Source: Bacteroidales bacterium (lineage in GTDB: Bacteria > Bacteroidota > Bacteroidia > Bacteroidales > UBA1556). Taken from it: a stretch of 43,445 bases of DNA. The notes beneath the pieces are model-generated. The model did no database searches. It was given only the letters and a program-made list of their open reading frames with translations, and was not told the DNA's origin. Below are positions 20,687-30,400 of this stretch, piece after piece. Each line of letters opens with the position of its first letter. Positions within the stretch are counted from its first letter, which is position 1. Made by a program: the position numbers and the translations under genes. The stretch lies in assembly GCA_015493685.1 (NCBI GenBank), contig WGCS01000312.1, forward strand, positions 1 through 43,445, read 5' to 3'.

Positions 20687-21706
20687 CTAGTGTACAATTT
20701 TTTGAATCCAGAGACCCTTTAGCTTTTTTTGTTCTGCCTGCTTAATAAATTTCTTAGCTTGATAGCTTTTGGCAAAACCGGCATAGCATACCCTTATCAA
20801 ACCTCCTCTGGTTTTACCTTCAATACTGGCATTTGGGTATCCACTCTGTTGTATTTCTTTAAGAAAATCGGCTGCTTTTTTCGATGACTTAAAACAACCG
20901 GCTATAACATAATACTTCTTTTTTATTTGATAGTCTTGGCCTTCTTCCTTTTCCTGCATCGTAGATACTTCTTTTTTATGCTCTGCCTCAGTATTTCTCT
21001 TTAAAGAGTCTTTCGCTGCAATTGTTTCTGCCGGGGAAACTTTTTCTATTTCAGCAGTAGCTGTATCTGTCATTTTAGCGCTTAAAATCTGTTTTACTGT
21101 ATCTATTTGCTTATTGCCGGTATTATTTCTATTTATAACAGGATTTACTTCTCGCTCTATACCCGATTTATTTTGTTTCATAAATTTGAAAACTCCAACA
21201 ACCAATAAGGAAGCTACAGACAAAATAGCAATCCACAGCCAAGCGCGTGATTTGCGTTCTTCAGGTTCAGGTGCAGCCTTTATTATTGGTTTTGCATCAA
21301 CTTTTTTAATGGGCTCCATTTTAAAAGATTCCAAACCAAAATAAGTCTTCTCATAATTGAAATCTGTTTCCTGCTCAAAAACTATTGCTCCGGAGCTATG
21401 CAAACTGAAAACGCCAAGATGAGGCATTGTATATTTTTTCTGTTGGTTTAACTCATCCTTTAGTTTATCAACAAAAATCTTGATTTGTTGTTCGGCATCA
21501 TTTCCTTGCAATGCTTTTGCCAACATTTTATCCTCTGCCTGATAATTTTTTGTAAAACTTATTTTCTTAAACTTAGGAAAAAACTCATTGCTGACAGGAT
21601 GATGAAATGCTTCCTGCATAGTTGTTTCCAGCACACCAAAGTCCGGTATTACCACACGACTATTTTGAAATAGCAAGCGACTAATAAGTATATTTATATC
21701 CATCAT
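20687..21706 (-). CDS. HU-CCDC81 and SPOR domain-containing protein
   Basis: N-terminal HU-CCDC81-like region (ISRLLFQNSRVVIPDFGVLETTMQEA), central TM (AWLWIAILSVASLLVVGVFKF), C-terminal SPOR-type domain (KKYYVIAGCFKSSKKAADFLKEIQQSGYPNASIEGKTRGGLIRVCYAGFAKSYQAKKFI). Confidence 0.88.
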   Translation of the reverse strand: MMDINILISRLLFQNSRVVIPDFGVLETTMQEAFHHPVSNEFFPKFKKISFTKNYQAEDKMLAKALQGNDAEQQIKIFVDKLKDELNQQKKYTMPHLGVFSLHSSGAIVFEQETDFNYEKTYFGLESFKMEPIKKVDAKPIIKAAPEPEERKSRAWLWIAILSVASLLVVGVFKFMKQNKSGIEREVNPVINRNNTGNKQIDTVKQILSAKMTDTATAEIEKVSPAETIAAKDSLKRNTEAEHKKEVSTMQEKEEGQDYQIKKKYYVIAGCFKSSKKAADFLKEIQQSGYPNASIEGKTRGGLIRVCYAGFAKSYQAKKFIKQAEQKKLKGLWIQKIVH

Positions 21707-22425
21707 AAGTACGTTAAAGCATGCTCTAAATCTTCAGGGGTATCAATTCCCACACTATCAAATTCACTAATTCCCATTCCTATGGAAAAGCCGGCTTCGA
21801 GCCAACGCAACTGCTCCAAAGACTCTGCCTGCTCCAGAGGAGTCATTTCCAGAGCTATCAATTTCTGCAAGGTAGAAGCCTCAAAGGCATACATGCCAAT
21901 ATGCTTATAATAAGCAATTTGAGTATCACCACTTCGATTAAAAGGAATAGCATAACGTGAAAAATACAAGGCTTTTTGTTGTTTTGACATAACAACTTTC
22001 ACCACATTGGGAGAATCAAGTTCTTTCTTTGTGTCAATCTGCTTTGCCAATGAAGCAATCTGAAATTCTTCGCGCTCAATTATATTACACAGCATCTCTA
22101 TTTGTTGCCCCTTAACAAAGGGTTCATCTCCTTGTATATTAAGTACATAATCAAACTTCTGACTTTGCTTACGCATAACTTCAGCTATACGCTCGGTGCC
22201 ATTTCTATGCTTTGGGGAAGTCATCATTACTTCACCACCAAAAGCCTTTACATGATTAAAAATGCGTTCATCGTCCGTTGCCACAATTACTTTTGCAATA
22301 CTATTGGATAAGGATGCTTTCTCCCATACCCTTTGTACCATTGATTTGCCTTTAATCATCACCAAAGGTTTCCCCGGAAAACGGCTTGACTGATAGCGTG
22401 CCGGAATAATTGCAATTACTGACAT
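21703..22425 (-). CDS. kdsB: 3-deoxy-manno-octulosonate cytidylyltransferase
   Basis: IIPARYQSSRFPGKPLVMIKGKSMVQRVWEKA; VLNIQGDEPFV; AESLEQLRWLEAGFSIGM. Overlaps the start of the SPOR gene by 4 nt. Confidence 0.96.
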   Translation of the reverse strand: MSVIAIIPARYQSSRFPGKPLVMIKGKSMVQRVWEKASLSNSIAKVIVATDDERIFNHVKAFGGEVMMTSPKHRNGTERIAEVMRKQSQKFDYVLNIQGDEPFVKGQQIEMLCNIIEREEFQIASLAKQIDTKKELDSPNVVKVVMSKQQKALYFSRYAIPFNRSGDTQIAYYKHIGMYAFEASTLQKLIALEMTPLEQAESLEQLRWLEAGFSIGMGISEFDSVGIDTPEDLEHALTYL

Positions 22426-22486
22426 TTATCTAATTTTATTCTCTCCTAATTAAACTTCTACCTCTTTCTTTCTCTGTTAATGGAAA

Positions 22487-23101
22487 CTAAAAAAGTCCAT
22501 TTATTTCTCCGTTAATTTTCTCTATTATCATTCCCAAATCTTCCGGATTATCCAGAAAATCAAGATTATCAACATCAATAATTAAGAGCTTTCCCTTGGT
22601 ATAACCGCCAATCCATTCTTCATATCGGTCATTAAGACTTTTTAAATAATCCAACCGAATAGAGTTTTCATAATCCCTACCTCTAGACTGGATTTGTTTA
22701 ACCAGATTCGGTACTGAAGAACGTAAATAAATTAATAAATCAGGAGGCTGAATAAAGGTACTCATAAGTTCAAAAAGAGACTGGTAGTTGTCAAAATCTC
22801 GCGAAGGCATCAAACCCATTTCATGTAAATTGGGAGCGAAAATATAGGCATCCTCATAGATAGTACGATCTTGAATCACTGTTTTACCATTGTTCCGAAT
22901 CTCGACCACCTGACGAAATCGGCTATTAAGAAAATATATTTGCAGATTAAAAGACCACCTTTGCATATCCTCATAAAAACTATTAAGATATGGATTTGTT
23001 TCCACGTCCTCGTAATGGGCTTCCCATTTAAAATGCTTTGACAATAACCGTGTTAATGTGGTTTTCCCTGCACCAATATTTCCTGCTATAGCGATATGCA
23101 T
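22487..23101 (-). CDS. deoxynucleoside kinase (dNK family)
   Basis: P-loop MHIAIAGNIGAGKTTLTRLL; DRTIYEDAYIFA; LIYLRSSVPNLVKQIQSRGRDYE. Confidence 0.92.
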   Translation of the reverse strand: MHIAIAGNIGAGKTTLTRLLSKHFKWEAHYEDVETNPYLNSFYEDMQRWSFNLQIYFLNSRFRQVVEIRNNGKTVIQDRTIYEDAYIFAPNLHEMGLMPSRDFDNYQSLFELMSTFIQPPDLLIYLRSSVPNLVKQIQSRGRDYENSIRLDYLKSLNDRYEEWIGGYTKGKLLIIDVDNLDFLDNPEDLGMIIEKINGEINGLF

Positions 23102-23144
23102 ATTCTCTTAAATTTTGTTTGGTTATTACTATGTTTGAGAATTA

Positions 23145-23152
23145 CAAAAATA
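23145..23152 (-). promoter_or_regulatory. possible -7 element (TATTTTTG) upstream of the dNK-kdsB-SPOR-trmB gene run
   Basis: TAnnTTTG match on the minus strand, 43 nt upstream of the dNK start. Confidence 0.35.
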
Positions 23153-23322
23153 AGAAAATACTCGAATAAATGATGTGTTTAATAAATTAATTTCAGCTTT
23201 AATTTATAGCTGCCTATTATAGCTCCTTCCTTTGTGATACTACATATTTAAAACCTTAATTAACAAATACATATTGCCATTCTATCAGATTTGTAATCGC
23301 ACTATACATTTCATCTATAAAT

Positions 23323-26300
23323 TTGATTGGTAAATACAACTTTGGTTACTATTTTCTTCTTATATTTGCACCATTGGCTATTCTGCTCTCTCACATAATC
23401 CTATGGCCAATAAATATTGCTCACTCTGAAAATTATATTGTCATGAAATTAAATTCGCCAAAAGACAAACCCACTAACATTGCTCCCAAACTCTTTGATT
23501 CCATAGAAGAAAAAGAACTTTTTATGGAGACTATATTAGAGAACAATGCCTCTATTATTCTTATCACAGAAGCTAAAAGCAGCAAAATATTATATGCCAA
23601 TCAAGCGGCAATGAAATTCTTTAAGCTATCTCAGACTAATCTCATAGGACTACACATATACGAACTCTTTCAGTTTATTGATACCGATATTTCATCTCAG
23701 AAATTTATTAAGGCGCTTAAAAATAAAAGCACCCATAAGATATTACATACCACTGCAGAGGGGAAAATAATAGAAATAAGCATTTGTAGAAATACCATTC
23801 TATTGAATAACGAAGTATTACACTACTATTTTATTCATGACTTGAGCAAAGATACAGTAGATAATACTCAAAGCATTGCTGTAAGGAAAATTGCAAATAG
23901 TCAATATTTCCAAAAAATAATATTAATATTTGATAGCAACGACAGAGTACAAAAAGCATGGAGTAACTCAGGGGATACTGAAAAACACCAAATCAAGTAC
24001 AAAAACAAGACATTTTCAGAACTATTTAATGCGGATTTACCAAAACAACACACAACTATTCTTAGCAAGGTAAAGAAAGGGAGTATTGAAAGTTTTAATT
24101 ATACCACTAAGGATAAAACAAAAGAAAAAGAATATCACTGCCTTCTCTCCCCAATCTTTAAAGACAAAACTTTTCATGGTTATATTGCTGTTATTCAACA
24201 AATCAACAAACGCTATTTCATTCCCGAAGAAGCAATAAACCTATACAATAGTGTTTTTGAACACATTAGCAGCGGAGTAGCAGCATACAAAGTAATCAAT
24301 AAGGGACAACACTTTATTATTATGGCATTTAATAGGGCTGCGGAACAGATTGAAAATATCGCAAGGGAAGATATTATCGGAAAAGAGGTAACGAAAATAT
24401 TTCCAGGTATTATTGAAATGGGCTTATTGGATGTTTTTAAAAGAGTATGGAAAACCGGAAAACCTGAGAAATACGCTGTTGCCCTGTACAAAGATCATAG
24501 GCGTTGCGGCTGGAGAGAGAATTATGTTTACAAAATCAACGTCAATGAAATAATTGCCATCTATAATGATGTTAGCGAAAAAAAGAATTTAGAGCAACAG
24601 CTCAAAGAGCGCGAAGAAGAATTTACACGAATTAGCGATAACAGCTTGGAAGGAATAATTTTTACCAATAAGGATGTTATCATTCGCATCAATAGTGTAG
24701 CAAAACAGTTATTTGGAATTCCTAATGATGAAAATATACTAGGACAATCAATATACAGTCTAATCGCCACCGACTTTCATAAAATCATTCAGGATGAGAT
24801 CTTTACTAATAATACGCAATTATTTGAAATCGAAGGAATAAAAAGCAATGGTGAAATACTTTATTTAAACATTAAGTCCGAACGCATTAAATATAATGAT
24901 GATAATATAAATGTATTCTACCTCAACGACCTCAGCAAGGAAAAGCATCAGCAACAAATTCTCAATCAGCTCTCTTTTGCTGTTAACCAAAGTGCCAATG
25001 TAATTGTAATAACCGACATTGAAGGCAATATAGAATTTGTAAATCCACGTTTCTGTGAGATAACAGGGTATACCATCGAAGAAGTAATAGGACAGAATCC
25101 CCGTATTTTAAAATCGGGCTATCAAGAGGAACAATTTTATAAAACACTCTGGGAGAGTATCTCATCAGGACAAGTATGGTCAGGGATTTTTCATAATAAG
25201 AAAAAGGATGGAAGCCTTTTTTGGGAGCATGCTACCATTAGCCCTATCAAAGACAAAAGTGGGACTATAATCAACTATCTGGCAATAAAAGAGAATATTA
25301 CAAATCAAAAGAAAGCCGAGTTGGCACTTAAGGAAAGTGAACTCAGGTATAAATTCATGGTAGAGCAATCGCCGGTTCCTATTATTAATATCAATCCCAA
25401 GGGCACTGTATTAAAAGTAAATAAAAGTTTTGTACAGCTTGTTGGTCTTCAACAAAATCCAATAGAACAGCTAAGAAAGATAAATATATTGGATGATACG
25501 CAACTTCAGAGCATTCATTTTGACAACTATATTAAGGAAGCACTTCAAGACAAAATAGTTAACTTACCTGAGATACTGTACGATAGCTCTATTTTATTTC
25601 AGCAGTTAAAAACCCACCAAAAGCACAAAACTCAAGTTTGGTTAACGGGTAAAATGTATCCCATAAAAGACGAAGCCGGAAAAGTAATCGAGATTGTAAT
25701 CCTCTTGGATGATATTACGGAAAAAAAACGGGCGCAGAATTTACAGAAAGCTATTTTTAATATTACGGCAGCATTGTCGCTTACCCATTCTTTAAAGGAA
25801 TATATCAAATTTATAAAAGATGAAGTTGGACAGCTAATTGACACCAGCAATTTTTATGTAGCCCTGTATAATAAGGAGAATGACAGTTTAGACTTTCCCT
25901 ATTTTAGCGGAGAAGAAAGGCAGCCTACAAATAATTATCCTGCAAAAAAGACATTGAGCAAATATATAATTGAAACACAGAAACCTTTGTACGCCAACGA
26001 ACAACACATAAATAAGCTTCTAGAGCGAGGAGAAATCATTCCCACCGGAGTACCTACCAAAGTATGGCTTGGCGTTCCGTTGAAAGTGGACAGGGAAGTA
26101 ATTGGCGTATGTGTAGTGCAAAACTACCATTCCGAAAATGCACTAAGCAAAAGCGACCTTCAATTACTCAAAATCATAGGCGAACAGATAGGAATATCAA
26201 TTCACCAAAAAGAATATGAAGAAAAGCTTAAGATTAGAAACGAAGAGCTGGCCAAAAAAAATATAGAATTACAGAAAGCCAGGGCAAAGGCAGAAGAATC

Positions 26301-27402
26301 AGATCGACTTAAAACAGCTTTTCTTGCCAATATGAGCCATGAAATACGCACCCCCATGAATGGGATTTTAGGTTTTTCAGAATTATTGAAAGATATTGAT
26401 TTAAAAAAAGAAGAGCAACAAGAATATATTGGCATTATTGAAAAAAGTGGAAACCGTTTACTAAATATCATCAATGAGCTAATCGATATTTCAAAAATCG
26501 AAGCCAATCAAATGGAAATCACGAAAAGCACCTATAAAATTAATGATCAGTTGGAAGAACTCTATACCTTCTTTAAGGTGGAAGCCCAAAATAAGGGTAT
26601 CCAGTTAATTTACCATCGCAACAGTTTATGCGACCACATTGAAGTGGAAACCGACAACGATAAAATGCAAGCCATCTTTACCAACCTCATTAAGAACGCC
26701 ATTAAATATACCATGGAAGGAAGAATAGAAATAGGCTATAACATTCATCCCGAAGAGCTTGAGTTTTACATTAAAGATACCGGCATTGGAATTCCCAAAG
26801 AACGACAAGAAGCTATCTTTAACCGCTTTGTACAAGCCGACATTGAAGACCGAAGTGTATTTGAAGGCGCCGGACTAGGCCTCTCCATAAGTAAAGCATA
26901 TATCGAAATGCTTGGAGGCAAAATAACATTAGAATCCAAGGAAAATATTGGCAGCACTTTTAGCTTTACGCTGCCCACTACTATTCCCGATAGTACTTTA
27001 GCCCAATGCAAGTCCTACAGTAAAGCAAAGTCAAGACGAAAAAAATTACTAAAAACACTTGTCGTTGATGACGAAAGAATATCTTTCACCTATCTAAATG
27101 CCGCTTTAAAAAACTATTGTTATCCCATACTTTATGCCCGCAATGGTGAAGAGGCCATACATATTTTCGAGCAAGAACAGGATATACAATTAATCTTTAT
27201 GGATATTAAAATGCCCAATATGAATGGTTATGAGACTACCAAAGCCATAAAGAAAATAAATAATGAAGTTGTTATCATAGCGCAAACTGCCTTTGCCTTG
27301 GAAGGAGACAGAGAAAAAGCCATTGCCGCAGGTTGTGACGAATACATTTCAAAGCCTATTGATTATTACAACTTGAAACAACTAATTAATTTATTATTTT
27401 AG
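23323..27402 (+). CDS. hybrid sensor histidine kinase/response regulator with multiple PAS and one GAF domain (1359 aa)
   Basis: PAS motifs (ITDIEGNIEFVNPRFCEITGYTIEEVIGQNPRILKSG), GAF-like region, H-box FLANMSHEIRTPMNGILGFSELL, N-box FTNLIKNAIKYT, REC (IFMDIKMPNMNGYETT). Listed start is TTG; in-frame ATG at 23443 is an alternative that would drop the hydrophobic N-terminus. Confidence 0.9.
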   Translation: MIGKYNFGYYFLLIFAPLAILLSHIILWPINIAHSENYIVMKLNSPKDKPTNIAPKLFDSIEEKELFMETILENNASIILITEAKSSKILYANQAAMKFFKLSQTNLIGLHIYELFQFIDTDISSQKFIKALKNKSTHKILHTTAEGKIIEISICRNTILLNNEVLHYYFIHDLSKDTVDNTQSIAVRKIANSQYFQKIILIFDSNDRVQKAWSNSGDTEKHQIKYKNKTFSELFNADLPKQHTTILSKVKKGSIESFNYTTKDKTKEKEYHCLLSPIFKDKTFHGYIAVIQQINKRYFIPEEAINLYNSVFEHISSGVAAYKVINKGQHFIIMAFNRAAEQIENIAREDIIGKEVTKIFPGIIEMGLLDVFKRVWKTGKPEKYAVALYKDHRRCGWRENYVYKINVNEIIAIYNDVSEKKNLEQQLKEREEEFTRISDNSLEGIIFTNKDVIIRINSVAKQLFGIPNDENILGQSIYSLIATDFHKIIQDEIFTNNTQLFEIEGIKSNGEILYLNIKSERIKYNDDNINVFYLNDLSKEKHQQQILNQLSFAVNQSANVIVITDIEGNIEFVNPRFCEITGYTIEEVIGQNPRILKSGYQEEQFYKTLWESISSGQVWSGIFHNKKKDGSLFWEHATISPIKDKSGTIINYLAIKENITNQKKAELALKESELRYKFMVEQSPVPIININPKGTVLKVNKSFVQLVGLQQNPIEQLRKINILDDTQLQSIHFDNYIKEALQDKIVNLPEILYDSSILFQQLKTHQKHKTQVWLTGKMYPIKDEAGKVIEIVILLDDITEKKRAQNLQKAIFNITAALSLTHSLKEYIKFIKDEVGQLIDTSNFYVALYNKENDSLDFPYFSGEERQPTNNYPAKKTLSKYIIETQKPLYANEQHINKLLERGEIIPTGVPTKVWLGVPLKVDREVIGVCVVQNYHSENALSKSDLQLLKIIGEQIGISIHQKEYEEKLKIRNEELAKKNIELQKARAKAEESDRLKTAFLANMSHEIRTPMNGILGFSELLKDIDLKKEEQQEYIGIIEKSGNRLLNIINELIDISKIEANQMEITKSTYKINDQLEELYTFFKVEAQNKGIQLIYHRNSLCDHIEVETDNDKMQAIFTNLIKNAIKYTMEGRIEIGYNIHPEELEFYIKDTGIGIPKERQEAIFNRFVQADIEDRSVFEGAGLGLSISKAYIEMLGGKITLESKENIGSTFSFTLPTTIPDSTLAQCKSYSKAKSRRKKLLKTLVVDDERISFTYLNAALKNYCYPILYARNGEEAIHIFEQEQDIQLIFMDIKMPNMNGYETTKAIKKINNEVVIIAQTAFALEGDREKAIAAGCDEYISKPIDYYNLKQLINLLF

Positions 27403-27427
27403 CAATCGAAATAATAACCGATAACCC

Positions 27428-30400
27428 ATGGATAACTACGACAAAAAGGAAAAGAGCGAACTTATAGCCGAAATAAAGCGTTTAAAAGTAAGGTTGGCAA
27501 AAAAAATGGTCCTAGAAGAAAAAGAGATCATATACAATAACCAAAAGTTACAATTGCTCTTTGATAACACACCAATTCCACTGTGGGAAATTGATTTCAC
27601 TCATCTAAGACAGCAATTTAAAGCGCTACCCATAATAAAGCCTGAAGAGATCTACACTTATTTCCAACAAAATCCACAGCTGATACAACAACTTACTGAG
27701 CAAGTACAAATTACCAATATAAATAAGGAAGCCATAAAATTTCAAGAAGCAAGTAATAAAAAAGACTTACTTAAGTCCTTACATAATATTATCACCCATC
27801 AAGATACCACTAATTTCTTTATTAAAGCATTATTCGCCTTAGCCGATGGCCAACAAAGCTACGAAAGCGAATTGGAGGCCTATACTTTAAAAGGAAATCA
27901 CAAACATGTAATTGCCACCATTAGACTCGAAGAAGACACCGAAAGCCGCTCCAAAGCTATTTTGGCCTTCCATGATATTACAGAGCTAAAAAGAAAAGAA
28001 CGAGAGGTTCATAGCACCAAACAAAAGATTAACACCATAGTGCAATCTTCGTTAAATGGGATTATGATGATAAATAGCATGGGTAAAATTATCTTTATCA
28101 ACAATTCTTTCAAAGAAATGTCCGGCTATCAGGATGACATTATCGGAAGAGACTTTATCGACTTCGTTGATATTTCCAGCAAAGAAGCAATAAAAACTAA
28201 TTTTGAGCAACGAATACGGGGGAATAATCCACCCTCTATATATAAATTCAATGGCATTTCCAAAGAGGGGAAGGTATTACATTTAGAGCTAAGCGTTTCA
28301 TTAATTCAAAATGAAGAACATGGCACAATATTAATATGCAATTTAGTTGATTTAAGTGAGAAAGTAGCTGCCAAAGCACAGATAGAAGCGCAGAAAAAAC
28401 AATTTATCAGCCTCATTGAACATGCTGCTGACGGCATTCTCATTGGAGATAAAAATGGAGACATCATATTATATAATAAGTCCGCCTCATTAATCACAGG
28501 CTATAACTCCGATGAACTCAAAGGCATTAATATCAAAAACTTAATTTCTCCCAACGACAACAAGAACAAACCATTAGGTTACAAAGAATTACAACAAGGA
28601 AAACAATTACTTATAGAGCGAGATTTCATTAACAAAAACGGCAAATTATTTCCTGTGGAGATGAATAGTAATCAATTATCCAATGGAAACTATATTTCGA
28701 TTATCAGGGATATAAGCACCCGAAAAATTAATGAGAAAAGATTGCACCTAAGTAAGGAACGCTTTCAAGCCATTGTTGAAAATTCATTTGAAGGTATAGG
28801 CTTAATAAACGACAAGCAAGAATTCACCTATTGCAACGAAAACTTATGCCAACTATTGGGCTATTCAGAGGAAGAAATTATAGGCAGCAATTTCAATTCA
28901 TACATTACTCCCGAATACAGAGAAATCGTTGAAGACCGTTATAGAAGACGATTAAATGGGGAAAAATTAATAAGCCGCTATAAATTTACCATCAAGCGTA
29001 AAGATGGGAAAATACGCAATATAGAAATCTCCCCTGCTGTTTTCAAAACCACTGACGACAAAACATATACCGCCGTTCAGTTGAAAGATATTACCGAGGA
29101 CTTTGCCAAAAAGAAGGCACTTAGAGAAACAAAGGACTATTTAGAAAATATTCTCAACTCCACCTCCGACACTATTATCATCAGCGATCTCCCAACTAAT
29201 CATATAATTGATGTAAACCAACGATTATTTGAAATGTACGGCTATACCAAAGAGGAAGTTATAGGCAAAGGAATAGATTACCTAAGCAGCTGCAAATCAC
29301 CTTATGATAACATCGGATTAAAGAAAAAAGTCAAGATGGCAATAGAAGAAGGCCTTCAGGTTTTCGAATGGCATGCCAAGCATAAAGACGGTAGTTTGTT
29401 TTGGGTAGAAATAGGCTTAAAATCCACCAATATTGGGAACAATCAACGTATTATTGCCACCATACGCGACATTGAAGAGGCCAAACAAAATGCCATTAAG
29501 CTACAACAAAGTGAAGAACGTTTTAAGATACTATCGGATTTAACTTTCGAGGGAATATTGATTCATAAAAATGCCAAAGCCATTGATGGTAACCTTGCCA
29601 TGGAAAAAATCTCGGGCTATAGTTACGATGAAATCATCAATAAAGATCTCATTGAATTATTTATTTTAGATGAATATAAAAAAATTACATATCAGAACTT
29701 ACAAAAGAATGTTGTTGAGCCATATATTGTAAAAGCAAGAAAGAAAAACAAAGAAGTTATCTTTGTGGAAATAGAATCCAGAAACACCCATATTAATGGA
29801 GAGGAGATTCGAGTAACAGCCATACGGGACGTAAGCACCCAACAAAAAGTAAAGCAAGATTTAGAAGAAAGAAACAAACAATTAATCGCCAGTGAATACT
29901 CCTTTAAGTCTATCTTTAATAATTCAGCAGCAGCAATTTATATATTAAACAAGCAAGGAAAATTTATCGATGTTAACGAAGGAGCCTTAAAAATGTATAA
30001 ATGCGAAAGGGACTATCTGATAGGCAAAGGTCCAATGGATGTAAGTGCTGAGGGCAGAAATAACACTAAAGAAGTTCAAGAAGCTGTACCTAATGCATTT
30101 AAGGGAGAAAAACAGCAATTTGAGTTTTGGGGAAAACGTAAGAATGGAGAGATATTTCCTAAAATGGTTTACCTCTCCAGCGGTAATTATTTTGACGAAG
30201 AAGCTGTTTTTGCTTTTGGACTTGATATCAGTGAGCGGAAAAAGAATGAACAAATCAGACAAATTCAATACAAGATATCCCAAGCCATTACCACCACTCG
30301 ATCTACCAACGAACTCATAGATCAAATTAAGAAAGAACTTGCTGCCGTTATTGACACTACCAATTTCTACGTTGCCTTATATGATGAAAAAAGCAATGAA

